From Saccoglossus kowalevskii (Eukaryota > Hemichordata > Enteropneusta > Harrimaniidae): a stretch of DNA of 24,294 bases. The notes beneath the pieces are model-generated. The model worked only from the letters and a program-made list of their open reading frames with translations, was not told the DNA's origin and did no database searches. Within the stretch, counting starts at the first letter, position 1. Each line of letters begins with the position of its first letter. The DNA is taken from assembly GCF_000003605.2 (NCBI RefSeq), contig NW_003116450.1, forward strand, positions 801,410 to 825,703, in the 5' to 3' direction. The position numbers were made by a program, and so were the translations under genes. Shown one piece after another: positions 1-10,938 of this stretch.

Positions 1-2136
1 AGAGGAGTCACATAGTTTGGCAGACAGGAGTGAGCAAATGCTAAAAATAAATATTTATCCCTCTTTTCAGTATTAGATATATAAATCAATCAATAAAACA
101 TAAATGTCATACTGCATGTAACATATGCGTTAGTATCCTTTGAAGAATGGTACAATTCCAATTTGAAGCATTCACAAGATTTAAAATTGTTTCCCAAAAT
201 CTCCAGAAACGATATATCATTCACATATTCAACATTTCATCATATATTGAGCCTCAATTAATCAGAACAAAAGTTAGTTTGGAAACAATTAACCATTAAC
301 AAAAGGTAACAATAAACGATGGTATGTGTTGGTACAGCCATTGCTCTATGAAAATTCATTTTATTGAACAGGTGTATATTACACACAAGTACAATTGATG
401 GGCAGTGTTAACTATTTCAATACCATGTCATTTAAAGAAAATACATTCTATACATGTACATGGTTACATATGTATCTCTCAAAATCAAACTGTAACCTTG
501 ACGATGACCCATAATTTTTGTTTATCGAATCCCAGAGATGTACATGATTTATTTAGCCAAAGAATACATGAACAGGACGCTATACTATTGCTACTAACTG
601 TAATGAGTAACTTGTTTTTATTTTTTAAATTTTCATTTACATCCATTACATCTTATTTATTAGCTATTGTCCTACTCAACAAGTACTGAAGCCAAATTAT
701 GTTCTGTTTTCTAAACTAAACTGCAATACATGTACCGGGTACCTATTTAACTCTGTATGCTTGAATAAGAACAATTTTGAATAAATCAAGAAAAATATGA
801 ATTAAATTATTTCAGTGATATGGATATTTAAAAAAAAAACTGTAAAACAGACTCCTTAAAATGTATTCTTTTTATGAGTTGAATTCCTGTACAACCAAAG
901 AACAGAACAATAACAATAGAACAGCAGAACCTGCACATGAGTGTGTGCCTAAACAAAATTACTGAAAAATTCTATGACTAAAATGTGGTCAAATATGCTG
1001 ATAATAGTATTGACAGGTTCGATCAACAAGCAATTTAAAAAAATGCATTTTAATCAACATTTGACACTCTCCAAATTTCAATTTTAAGTTCAATAATTTT
1101 AATTTCCGATCGTGATCGTTAATTCTCTATCAGATGAAGTCTGCGAGCTCATCTCTTAAGATGCTAGCAATTTGACCCTGAGAATCGATGGATTACTTTT
1201 TTATGTTGGACACAATAGTCTAAGAGTATTTTTTATTAAAAAATGATGCATTAAGGTGGCAGGATACCACAACAAAAGCATTTTGTGTGACCAGAACAGA
1301 GCTGATCAAAGAAGCTTTTTGCGTTGTCCTGGTGAATAACGCACGTTAATAACAAATTTTCATTCGCGTAAATGTGAGAAAAATAATCATCAGCTCTAAC
1401 TTTTTCTCTTGCCATTAAGAGATGGACAACTCATAAAAAAACGTCTTTATAAGCAGAGAGAAAGCATGCCAATAAACACTTCATCTCTTGTACGCCTACA
1501 TCGTATCAGTATAATGACGAATGTGAACAGACTGATAATGTTTCACTTTTGTGTTTTAATATTTTACAAATGATGAATTTTTTTTGAAAGGATCACAAAA
1601 TCCATCACATATATTGATGATTTTCTTCAGAAAAAGACAAAAGTTCACTAAAATCCATCAGTATTTTCTTTTAAAACTGAAATTACAGAACCTTTTGCCG
1701 AAAGCATGTTTTATTTCAACACTGAAAGATTGAGATTATTGCTTTCTTTTTATCACTGATTTGTCTACACTGTGTACCACGGTCATGAAGAAATATATCA
1801 CATAACTAGAACACATACTGACAATGAAACATTGTATCGTTTATTTAATTCCCACCAAATATAAGTTTACACACACTAAGTATTAAGAACAAATTAAATT
1901 TTTTTTAAGTTTAATTTTGAATTTCACCAACTTTCTGAAAAAAAATACATGTATACTTCTTTGAAAATATACAATCATAGCATCTCAGTAAGTCTGCCTT
2001 CTTATTTGCTGTATTTTTTAAAATTTGTTGCGAGATTAGACAGGGCCATTTAATAACTTACATGTTTATGGTAGTTACTTTAAAGGGAATGATGTTACTC
2101 CCTGGGATTGTTTACATAGCTGTAGAATTAAATACA
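1..2136. other. Anonymous AT-rich non-coding DNA
   Basis: There is no convincing coding region. The longest open frame (405-689, 94 codons) is low complexity, rich in Leu, Phe and Ser, matches no family I know and has no visible splice context. The stretch holds short A and T runs and several ATACATGTA-type palindromes (around 450-465, 730 and 1948). I saw no tandem repeat or terminal inverted repeat. It is probably intron or intergenic sequence. Confidence 0.6.
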
Positions 2137-2680
2137 GTCAAACCTGCCTATAGTGACCACTTTTAGGTAGTCCCAATACATAATGTATGAGCAACCTGTG
2201 TATAAGGTCATTGCATTGTGAAGTCATATGTTTTGCCAACCATGCGAAATATTGCTTACAAATCAATGCAGGCTTGAAATCTGCTGTCGACATTGCTCAA
2301 TAGTTGTTTTATCGAGAGGAACACATACAATATATGATGTTTATTAACAAAAACAACAACAAATGCCTTTTTTTTTATCAAGAACGTGCAATGGCCTATA
2401 GAGAAAATACCTGTCTTATGTGACCAATATTTTTGAAGATTCACCTTTGCTTAGAGACTTAAATAATTTTTAAACTTATTTGATTCTGAACAACTCAAAT
2501 ATGGTAAATTTGTTTTTGTTGCAACAGTACAATCTCATGATTTCTCGGACAAATATTATGTATTATGGTATGATCCACATTAGAACAATAATAATAATAA
2601 TAATAATCCAACCTATAGAAATTTTTCTATAATGGCCAGTGTGATGAGTTCCTTGGGTGGTCACTATACGCAGGTTTGAG
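2137..2680. mobile_element. MITE-like element with 24-bp inverted ends and internal end fragments
   Basis: The left end 2137-2160 (GTCAAACCTGCCTATAGTGA, then CCAC) is matched at 22 of 24 positions by the reverse complement of 2657-2680. The ends bound 544 bp with no transposase ORF, as in a non-autonomous DNA transposon. Diverged partial copies of the end sequence recur inside: CAACCTGTGTATAAGGTCA near 2191, ACCTGTCTTATGTGACCAA near 2409, and CCAACCTATAG near 2609 followed by CTATAATGGCCAGTG near 2627. No clear target-site duplication is visible, so the superfamily is unassigned. I recall similar 'aacctgtctatagtgaccac' ends in invertebrate repeats, but that is memory, not a search. Confidence 0.65.
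2587..2607 (+). repeat. (AAT)7 microsatellite
   Basis: Seven uninterrupted AAT units are seen directly. They lie inside the inverted-repeat element that spans 2137-2680. Confidence 0.95.
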
Positions 2681-3771
2681 TCAATGGAGACACAAATACT
2701 CAAATAAAATATGAAATTATTTTTTTCTCTTATCAATAAATAGAAACATTAAGATAGATTAGTAGCCTATGAATGTGTTGAATTTTTGCCAGGTGAATTA
2801 TTGTTTTAGCAAAAAATCGATTAGTCCAGCAATGAGGCGGTTATAAGACTAAGATAGAAATTATGGTTGTATTGATATTCATAGAAAATCCATTACTTAT
2901 GAAATAAGTAATAACTTACATAAGTAATAAGAGACAAGGCACTGATTGATTCACTATGTTAAAGTAAACAGTGATTTTTACAAACAATATTTGGAAACCA
3001 CTCAGTTATTAGAATGGATATAATAAATACAATGTCAAACATACAAAAACTGTGTTAAAATAAACTACATCTATCTAGGGACTATGAATACTTAGATTGA
3101 CAGGAACATTATTAATATTTAATATGACTGGGATTTAATGTAGAAAAATGATTGTAATGGGAAATACATGTTATTAAAATTATTGAAACTTTTTTAAATA
3201 GATACTCTGGGAAGACAAACATGCAGTAAATCAAGGAAAGCACTATATACATGTATATTGTAATTTCAAATAAACCAATCCAGACAACCCCAACTTTCAC
3301 CTCTATTACAAGAGATTGTCAGCTGTGCATTCTCACTGGCATATACCTCTTTTAATGGACAAATGGAATAGATAGTGTTGGGCTGAATAACTTTGAGACA
3401 TTTTTGGTCATTTTAACGTTTACTTAATGTGTTTAAGTGTGTCAGTATTTTTCAGAAAAACGTGAATGCATTATACAATGTAAGCATTCATCTTTCATAT
3501 GGTACTATTAATATTTCTTTAAACATATACATATGTTAGATGCTCAATTCTCTTTAAAAAATACTAAAAAAGACATGATCTGTTTTATGAATTGAAAAAA
3601 ACCCAAACATATTGGCAATTGAACACTACATTCAGAGTCAGCTTTATAAAGACAGTTGCTGCATGATAATCTGCTTAATTTGCATATATAACAACTACAA
3701 CTTATTTCCTAGCCTGGGCCTGTAGTACCTTTGCAGAGTAAAAAAGATATTGTCTTCTTTCATCCAAAATA
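2681..3771. other. Anonymous AT-rich non-coding DNA
   Basis: No gene is supported. The only structure I could pick out is a 10-bp perfect inverted repeat at 2892-2928, annotated separately. The 62-codon frame on the minus strand at 3112-3300 is hydrophobic, low-complexity sequence without a recognisable domain. Confidence 0.6.
2892..2928. repeat. Short perfect inverted repeat
   Basis: The arm ATTACTTATG at 2892-2901 is the exact reverse complement of CATAAGTAAT at 2919-2928. The 17-nt loop holds a smaller AAGT/ACTT dyad. It is AT-rich, so chance or cruciform-prone sequence is as likely as function. Confidence 0.6.
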
Positions 3772-3973
3772 TTAACACTTTGAGAACCATAATTTTCCAA
3801 CATTTTATATATTTTTCTATTTTTTTCTTGAAAATTTTAGACCAAATGAACATGATTTCCTATTGGCTATAAAACTTGATCAAAAGTTTAGGAAAATTAT
3901 GAAAAATGTTATATGGGTTTACATTATGTTTGTGAATAGACACAAAAGTTGACTTTGGTGCTCAAAAGGTTAA
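3772..3973 (+). mobile_element. TTAA-flanked MITE (piggyBac-like ends), full-length copy
   Basis: The left end reads TTAACACTTTGAGAACC. The right end reads GGTGCTCAAAAGGTTAA, which in reverse complement matches the left end at 14 of 17 positions. TTAA lies at both outer edges (3772-3775 and 3970-3973), the target duplication typical of piggyBac-superfamily elements, and the element begins with C after TTAA. There is no ORF inside, so it is non-autonomous. Internal blocks, such as the one around TTTTAGACCAAATGAACATG and the one around CTTGATCAAAAGTTT, are shared with copies at 5501, 6162, 10023, 10939, 12173 and 23243. Its right end is also the first, diverged unit of the 94-bp tandem array that follows directly. 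The superfamily assignment is inference from ends and target site only. Confidence 0.7.
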
Positions 3974-4815
3974 TGATATGTAAATTACCTAATTAATATG
4001 CATATACTGTATATAGAACTATTTTGTGAATGGTGACAAAAGTTGACTTTGGTGCTCGAAGGGTTAATGATATGCAAATTACCTAATTAATATGCATATA
4101 CGGTATATAGAACTATTTTGTGAATGGTGACAAAAGTTGACTTTGGTGCTCAAAGGGTTAATGATATGTAAATTACCTAATTAATATGCACATAAGTATA
4201 TAGAACTATTTTGTGAATGGTGACAAAAGTTGACTTTGGTGCTCAAAGGGTTAATGATATGAAAATTACCTAATTAATATGCATATACGGTATATAGAAC
4301 TATTTTGTGAATGGTGACAAAAGTTGACTTTTGTGCTCAAAGGGTTAATGATATGCAAAGTACCTAATTAATATGCACATAAGTATATAGAACTATTTTG
4401 TGAATGGTGACAAAAGTTGACTTTGGTGCTCGAAGGGTTAATGATATGCAAATTACCTAATTAATATGCATATACGGTATATAGAACTATTTTGTGAATG
4501 GTGACAAAAGTTGACTTTGGTGCTCAAAGGGTTAATGATATGTAAATTACCTAATTAATATGCACATAAGTATATAGAACTATTTTGTGAATGGTGACAA
4601 AAATTGACTTTGGTGCTCGAAGGGTTAATGATATGTAAATTACCTAATTAATATGCACATATGGTATATAGAACTATTTTGTGAATAGTGACAAAAATTG
4701 ACTTTGGTGCTCAAAGGGTTAATGATATGCAAATTACCTAATTAATATGCACATATGGTATATAGAACTATTTTGTGAATGGTGACAAAAATTGACTTTG
4801 GTGCTCAAACGGTTT
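3919..4815 (+). repeat. 93/94-bp satellite array, about nine copies, seeded by a MITE end
   Basis: The anchor TTGACTTTGGTGCTC (one unit has TTGACTTTTG) starts at 3949, 4043, 4137, 4230, 4324, 4417, 4511, 4604, 4698 and 4792, giving steps of 93 or 94 bp. Each unit has two parts. About 55 bp match the right end of the TTAA-flanked element (ACTATTTTGTGAATGGTGAC through GGTGCTCAAAGGGTTAA). About 40 bp are flank containing ACCTAATTAATATGCA. Units with GCATATACGG (94 bp) alternate with units having GCACATAAG (93 bp) through the middle, a 187-bp dimer. Copies are near identical, so the expansion or homogenisation is recent. The last unit breaks at 4810 (CTCAAACGGTTTTT). There is no coding capacity. 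Confidence 0.95.
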
Positions 4816-5500
4816 TTGCCCAATGGTTTTGTAGGGAACTAGCCTGTACTTTCAAAAGTATTTTCGGCAGATACAATAAGCATGTTGTTACAAAGATGAT
4901 CTCTGATGAAAGCAATGTCTCTTATCTGATGTAGACCTCAGGTTTCAAACAGAAACCATTAGATTATAACTCATTAAGATATGCCGGTATGGCAGGTACC
5001 ATATGTGCATCAGGAATTAAGTGTTCACTCTTATTAAAAACACCTGACACCAACTCCTCATTTATTCACTACTTTCACCATATTTTGTAATGTATTGTCT
5101 ATATGTATTTTGGTTGTAGTGCGACTTTTGTTTAATGATCTATGGTTGGGGTTTTATTCCCACAATGCACCACTGCCTTCAACATTGTCTACCAGATCCA
5201 TGGTGGAAAATACCATATTTTATTTCAGGAGAATTACTAAAATTTATGAACAGTTCAAGGCAAATGTACGTCTTAATTGTTGAGCAGATTTTCAACTGAA
5301 AACATCAACATGCAATACAGAAAAGTTTAATTGCTGTCATGTGAAAATCGGCTTAGACTATTTCAGTTTGGTTCATTGATATTTCCAGTTAAAGTCTATA
5401 TGTAAGAGCAATGTACATCTGTGATATACAAACAAGATATCTGCATATATAAACCAAAAAACCTTCTCCAGGACATTTTTCATTTTAATTTGGTCTAAAA
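4816..5500. other. Anonymous AT-rich non-coding DNA
   Basis: This is the right flank of the 94-bp array. A 62-codon open frame at 5095-5283 has no recognisable domain and no supporting splice or start context. No repeats are evident. Confidence 0.6.
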
Positions 5501-5690
5501 CCATTTGCTGAATGCCAAAGTCATCATTTTTTTTGTCACCATTCAAACATTTTAAACCAACATAATTTTCTTTAAATTTTGCTCAAGACTTGCAGGCAAT
5601 AGTAAAACATGTTAATATTGTCCAAAAAAAGTTCAAAAAGCCAAATATTTTTTGTATTTTATTACTGATGACCAGGAAAAGATTTATGAT
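5501..5690 (-). mobile_element. Degenerate TTAA-family MITE copy, minus orientation
   Basis: Read on the plus strand, TGCCAAAGTCATC at 5513, TTTGTCACCATTCAAAC near 5532 and TTTTGCTCAAGACTTGCAGG near 5577 follow, in order, the reverse complement of the family's right end and centre. CCAGGAAAAGATTTATGAT near 5672 matches the reverse complement of the left-end region of the copy at 12173. The outer TTAA sites are lost and the edges are approximate. Confidence 0.5.
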
Positions 5691-6161
5691 AAAAATACAT
5701 TACTTTGCGGTGTGGATATCCTAAAGGGATAATGAATTAAGTTGATTCTGCAATAAACAAAGTAAATTTGTGACAAACAAACAATCCAATTAATTGCAAT
5801 TCTCTTTGTACTTAATGCACAGCCATTGCATTTCACACATATCCGGCCAACCACCAAAAAGTGCAAGTCTGTTCAAATAGTGAAGTGAAATGCATCAAGG
5901 TAGTAATTTGCACACTCAACTTCCTCCTTAAATTGATATTTATATTTGCGCGACTTCCTGCAGTATCAAGACTATAGCAGCCTTCTTTATATTGCTCATT
6001 TGTTCCAGTGTAATCACCTCGTTATGTGGGCTACACCAGGGTAGGCAAAAGTATTCACGATCGTAATTTTTCAACTGCTACACATTCACTGTAACAATCA
6101 TCTATGCCTGATCATTAATTCAGAGGTGAATAAAGATTTCCAATGCATATAAGCAGACACT
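5691..6161. other. Anonymous non-coding DNA
   Basis: No gene or repeat structure is supported. A 60-codon minus-strand frame (5684-5866) is the longest open stretch and has no recognisable features. Confidence 0.55.
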
Positions 6162-6400
6162 TTAACCTTTTGAGTGCCAGATATCTGCTGCCAAAAATTC
6201 AGTGGAAATATTTTCAAATTTCTAAATTTTCATCAAATTTCATCATCATTTTGGACCATACAGACAGTTTCAGACATTGCTTTTAGTTTTTGATCAAAAA
6301 GTTTGTCAATTTTTATCAATATTTCGTATGCGGAGGAGCAGACTGTACAACATCATTTTGTAGATGGTACCAAAAATTGACAAAGGTGCTCAAAGGTTAA
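6162..6400 (+). mobile_element. TTAA-flanked MITE copy, 239 bp, both ends intact
   Basis: This copy begins TTAACCTTTTGAGTGCC and ends GGTGCTCAAAGGTTAA, with TTAA at 6162-6165 and 6397-6400. The right part (CATCATTTTGTAGATGGTAC, then CAAAAATTGAC) aligns with the half of the 94-bp satellite unit that I assign to the element. It therefore shows independently where element sequence stops and flank begins. There is no ORF inside. The middle is more diverged than the 3772 copy, though a GATCAAAAAGTTTGTC block is still shared. Confidence 0.7.
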
Positions 6401-7389
6401 TAAAGTTTAGTAATAAATGACTGATCTATAGAATGTTTTTTGACAGACCAGTCGTCATCAGGAAATTTCATTTATATATAACTTCAAGACAAATCAATGG
6501 ATAGCAAGGATTGATCACGCATCAGAGCCCAAAATGTGAAACTCATGCAAGATTATTGCGTACTTTTCATAATCAATTATATTAATAAATGATAGTTTAA
6601 CCTAATATTAAATCCCAGACTGAATAATCAATAACACACTCACATCAAATTCTTGCTAGTCTGATGCGTAAACGAGAGCGACACTCAATTTAGAGTATTT
6701 ATGTTAGAGAAATCACCATCAAAATTTGTTTATTATATTTGACTTGTCAACGGGCACACTGGCGCCAGGTGTTGCATAATCTTTGTTAAAATTCAATAGT
6801 TTTTTTATAGATAAAATGCACTGAAATCTCAATGGTCTTTGCTAATGATTTTCCAGATTACCATAAATTGCAAGCTCTTTTCATTTATGATTTTCAGTGT
6901 TCATAAAAACCTACAAGAAGTCTAACAAAAGAACTACTTTCTGAACATCCTAATGGTAACCACGGTTACAAATTCAGTGCATTTATATAAATGCTACCTT
7001 GTGAGGCAAGTCTGCTTGTTCAACTTGTTTGTAAATCATTAAATATATTATAACCAAGACTAAATTTTTCCCTATCAAACAAATATTTCTTGTATTCTCT
7101 ATGATTGTTTTACAAATTTTCAATGTTTATCCCACCTAGAATTCCAGGCTGGCTCTGTGTATGTAGTCACACTTTTTTTTTGAGATTCAGAGATTTGTTG
7201 CTATAAGCTTTGACATACATCAAAAGTTAGCAGTAAGTGCAAGAAGCGGGAAGGTGGGGGTATCATCAAATCGCATTCCACCTCAATATTGGGGTCATAC
7301 ACGCTGGTGAGAAAATTAGAATCATGAAAATAATTTACCTGCAAGCTGGCAAGTTTGCTGGTGGTAGACACTTAAATTAATTAAAATCA
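6401..7389. other. Anonymous AT-rich non-coding DNA
   Basis: No coding region is supported. A symmetrical GTAACC-AC-GGTTAC palindrome at 6956-6969 is annotated separately. A slightly G-rich patch at 7240-7310 has no recognisable motif. Confidence 0.55.
6956..6969. promoter_or_regulatory. X-box-like palindrome GTAACC-AC-GGTTAC
   Basis: Perfect 6-bp arms surround a 2-bp spacer, the geometry of an RFX-type X-box (GTNRCC, two bases, RGYAAC). The half-sites are weaker than GTTGCC. This is a sequence motif only, with no nearby gene to regulate, so a chance palindrome is quite possible. Confidence 0.25.
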
Positions 7390-7517
7390 CAAAACCCAAT
7401 CAAAAAGTGATAATCATATTGTACCACGCTCTATTGAAACCACATCTCCGATAGCAATTCATTTGGGTTTCAGTCTGGGGTTTTGGATTGGGTTTTGGCA
7501 TGCGCTTATAATAGAGC
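7390..7517. repeat. 12-bp perfect inverted repeat with a second crossing repeat
   Basis: CAAAACCCAATC at 7390-7401 is the exact reverse complement of GATTGGGTTTTG at 7486-7497. A second pair, GCTCTATT at 7428-7435 and AATAGAGC at 7510-7517, crosses rather than nests within the first. It could be a small decayed inverted-repeat element. No target duplication is clear. Confidence 0.5.
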
Positions 7518-7829
7518 AAATACTGTACTGCTGCTATTTTTTATTTCAAATTTAATAATCTATAATATTTAAAAAAAATGAACTTTTTGTTGTTTGCTAT
7601 TGTTTTTAATTTCAATATGATTATTATAAGAAACTTTTTTCTAGTTTGGGCAATCATTTGTATTATTCCCAGCTATAACTACATGTATTGAACAGCCCCA
7701 GATGACCATTACAACATGAAACGAGAATTATTCTTCTAATAGAACAAATTTCGTACTATAAACTAGTATTCAGTTGATTTATTTCAAAACACTTGTGTAA
7801 CAAGTTTAATTTTAATCTGATTTTTTGAG
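7518..7829. other. Anonymous AT-rich non-coding DNA
   Basis: I see nothing beyond A/T-rich low-complexity sequence in this stretch, and no ORF or repeat of note. Confidence 0.5.
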
Positions 7830-8400
7830 TTATGCAAATTAGGTAAACAATACCCAATGACTAGTGGTACTAAAAATATGCTTATTTATCTAAATTAGTT
7901 AATTAATATGCACAGTTTTAACCCTGAACTGATAACTTCTATGAATTACGTCGAGCACCTATGTTTCATTGAAATCTTATGAGTTGTTATTGAAATATAT
8001 TATGTGGAAAAGCTGGAAAAAAAAGCTTTTTTATGCATATTAGAAAATTAATATACTAGAACACAGAATTCAACCAAAAACTAAACAGTATTCCATGGTA
8101 CTAATGTTCTTTGCCTTATTTGAGAGCATCAATATATCAAGTTTTTATTAAAATTTAATGATTAGCATATATATGAATTAATGGAAAGGCCAAAAAATTA
8201 CTAATTTGTATGCAAATTAGATAATTTATATGCACTAATTTCAACACCACACTAAATCAGGTCAAAAGAACATCTATATACCAAGGTTGATTAAAATTTA
8301 ATGATTAGTACTTGAGATATAAGTGGAAATGCTGGAAATTTACTATTATGCAAATTAGGTAATTAATATGCAAGCATTTTAATCCAAAACTAGTGAATTG
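7830..8400 (+). repeat. Old degenerate tandem repeat with an ATGCAAATTAGGTAATTAAT core
   Basis: The core ATGCAAATTA (or a close variant) recurs at 7832, 7888, 8033, 8210 and 8348. The last four are spaced 145, 177 and 138 bp apart. Between cores the same blocks recur in order. These are an AACCAAAAACTAAA-type block after the core, a TTAAAATTTAATGATTAG block (near 8150 and 8291), and a GGAAAGGC or GGAAATGCTGGAAA block just before the next core. Copies differ strongly, so the array is ancient. The quasi-palindromic core resembles the flank half of the 94-bp satellite (ATGCAAATTACCTAATTAAT). Confidence 0.6.
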
Positions 8401-9641
8401 TGATGATTGTTTTTTGAGATAATGGTGAGACAAATGCACAAATACAGGGTATTAAACAGCGAAGAAAAAAGAAGTAAAAAAGAAAAAAAATATGGAGGGA
8501 AAAACTAGTGATTGATAAGTCGGGGTTAAATCCACTAGTGATGGTGTTGTTGACGGCTCGTATTACGAAAATGAATTACAGAGAAAATAATCCAATTTTG
8601 TCAGTGAGATTATAGTGATACACACAAAAAATAATGTAATTAGCATATCACATTGTGATTTCTTGACCTCAAGAATGAGATTCTGGAAATTATCAATGAA
8701 TTGAAGATTAAATCGTATACCTAGACTAATTTTGTTCTAAAGCAGAATTGGTCATGAGTATGTTGTGCAGTGGTGTTGTATTACAAAAGGCTCTTCAAGG
8801 TTAACAAAGTTAATGAGATATTGAATACTAAACAGCAATAAGTAACACCTTAATTTTGTGCATTTTTCTATAATTGCTTACTCAAGTAACTTAATAATTT
8901 TTTGGAAATACTAAAACTAAAGTTCAACAAGTGTGTTTATTTTGTGTTAAGGGACATACTGTAAGCCACTTTCCATTTGCAAGACATATTTTCGTGAGTC
9001 AATAAAAATCGTTACATTTTGTAGCAGTGAAAATATTTCCTGGGATCATTCGACACAGTGTCACAAAATTTGTCTTCACAAATTCCACAAAACTATCAGA
9101 TCCATAAAATTCACTTATGCAAATAACGTGCAAATTTGCTATCCTTCTGTTTACTTATTATGTACAACGAAGGATTAGGGTATGCAAATTAGATATATAT
9201 CTGGATATAACAGATCTCATAATCTCATGAGTTCTAAGTATGTGTCAATGGAACATATTTTTAATGACCAATGGCATTACAGAATGCAGAAATGATCATC
9301 GCCATATTTGGAAACAGTTAATGGTTTCGCACAGTATGTATGTTTGTTTGTCTTGAGATTTTGTGACAATCTTCCATTTCCGTTAGCTGCAAGATCCTGT
9401 ATTATGAGTGACATTGAATGTGAAAACAAAACAAACAAAGGTCATTTTTACAGCGGTGTTAAAACATCGTGTGAGATTCAAAAAATGCAAAAGGATTTTT
9501 GGGTTATTTCCACTCTCAATATTAAATGTGCTATACACATTTAATTATAGTCGATTTTGATGATTCGTAAGGACATCGCAATGCCAAATTCTCCTCTGAA
9601 AGATCAGCATTTCAACTTTTAGCTATTAAACAAATTCAAGT
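8401..9641. other. Anonymous AT-rich non-coding DNA
   Basis: The 78-codon frame at 9308-9544 is the longest. It has no recognisable domain, and I see nothing that makes it a convincing exon. A short direct repeat of ACTAGTGAT occurs near 8389, 8505 and 8533, and may be the decayed tail of the tandem repeat ending at 8400. Isolated TATGCAAATTAG at 9181 matches that repeat's core. Confidence 0.5.
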
Positions 9642-9665
9642 TCAAAATTATAATTATAATTTTGA
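9642..9665. repeat. 24-bp perfect palindrome
   Basis: The 12-bp arm TCAAAATTATAA is followed directly by its exact reverse complement, with no spacer. It is AT-rich and could extrude as a cruciform. No function is implied. Confidence 0.85.
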
Positions 9666-10022
9666 TACAAACTATACACGATCAGTGCATTAATTATCTC
9701 CAAAGCTATCGTTTTATTTATCGAGAAGAAAAGCATACAATTTCCAACTATCATAGGAACTCCCTGTGGAGTGCACTAACTTAGTACTTGAATGATTAAA
9801 ACGCCATCAATATTTGTAACAGCATGTTCAATGGTCACGACCACAGGCCATAACTACCCTAAGTAATACATATTGAAAATACAGAGGTAATAAAACTGAA
9901 ACATACAGCAAACAATCACAGCTCGTGCATGTGTATTTTCATAAGCACTGAGTGACCTTTTCACCTGCTAGACTTTGACGTAGACCGCAACATTTTTGTA
10001 TCAATATCAAACTTACTGTGTC
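9666..10022. other. Anonymous non-coding DNA
   Basis: I see nothing supportable here, neither ORF, tandem repeat nor inverted ends. Confidence 0.5.
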
Positions 10023-10205
10023 ACCCTTTAAAGACTTACCCCTCCAAAATATTAATGCAACATTTTACTAATTTTGTTATAATTTTTTATATTTGTTTTG
10101 TTAATTTTAGAAGAAATGGACATAATTTTCCCTTGACTACAGGTCTTCATCAAAATTGTTAAAAAAAATTAGGTGACAAAATTGACTTTGGTGGTCAAAG
10201 AGTAA
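10023..10205 (+). mobile_element. Degenerate TTAA-family MITE copy
   Basis: The internal sequence is well preserved: GCAACATTTTACTAATTTTG near 10057, TTGTTAATTTTAGAAGAAAT near 10099, ACAGGTCTTCATCAAAATTG near 10139, and the right end GGTGACAAAATTGACTTTGG with GTGGTCAAAG, which ends near 10200. The left TTAA and terminal bases have decayed (CACCCTTTAAAGAC). After the right end comes AGTAATGCCGAC, resembling the GTCATGCCGAC that follows the copy at 10939. Confidence 0.6.
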
Positions 10206-10938
10206 TGCCGACCCGCACAGAATAAATTTGAACGCTGGTAACAGCTTTCAGCTGGATTTTATGAGAAGACGAACAGACATCATACAGTTCAATATCGCGA
10301 AAATTGACAATGGCAAAATGAAAAGTAACAACCAATTAAATTGAGAGGAAACTCTTTATGAGAAATTCACCCAAAAATGCAGCTTTTCACTTTAAAAGTG
10401 CCTTCTAATTCCATACTCACCTATTAAAAACACATAAAAATTCAAAGCTAAATTTAATGACTATTGTTGAACCCTTTCTCACTTTGACGTATGCACTTTG
10501 AGTAATTTCCAAAACACATATATTGGATAGAATTTAGTGAATCTTTATTAGAACGAACAAATGCAAGACATTGCTACACAATAACAGGATCTTACCTACT
10601 CACTATTACCTTAATAAAAAGTCCATCAACAAAAATCTCAAAGAGAAGAAAGCTTTTTGTTTCATCGAATCAAGAAGGGACAGATCAATTAATTTCTAGA
10701 GGGGGCTGTTTAATCTTCATTAATCTGTATTCATCAATGCTTGTAAATACATGTTTATTCGGGATTGCCATACTTTTTCCCGCCAAAAGTTGGATGCCAT
10801 TTTTAAAAATGTTTTTTTTTTTTAAATTTCTTTGTTAAAGCACTACAGTCGTCACATGGCACATGCTCGAATTTCATGAACGCAAATGCGTTTTACACCA
10901 TTTTCATTTTTGTTCGAAGAGAATAACTTTATGACAGT
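10206..10938. other. Anonymous AT-rich non-coding DNA
   Basis: No ORF above 60 codons that looks real and no repeat were seen. TTTGACGTATGC at about 10483 is an isolated CRE-half-like motif with no further support. Confidence 0.5.

Noticed and set aside
3919-4815. CRISPR-like regular repeats
   Set aside because: Units are contiguous tandem copies with no unique spacers, in animal-type DNA. This is a satellite. The same applies to the 149-bp and 79-bp arrays.
3714-4860. Similar words TAGCCTG...CTGTAGTACC and TAGCCTGTACTTT flanking the 94-bp array, as if a target duplication
   Set aside because: The match is short and interrupted, and the element's TTAA edges already explain the insertion. 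It is likely coincidence.
8495-8560. Resemblance to miR-7 (ACTAGTGATT)
   Set aside because: The seed GGAAGAC is absent. The ACTAGTGAT word is a short direct repeat here and forms no hairpin precursor.
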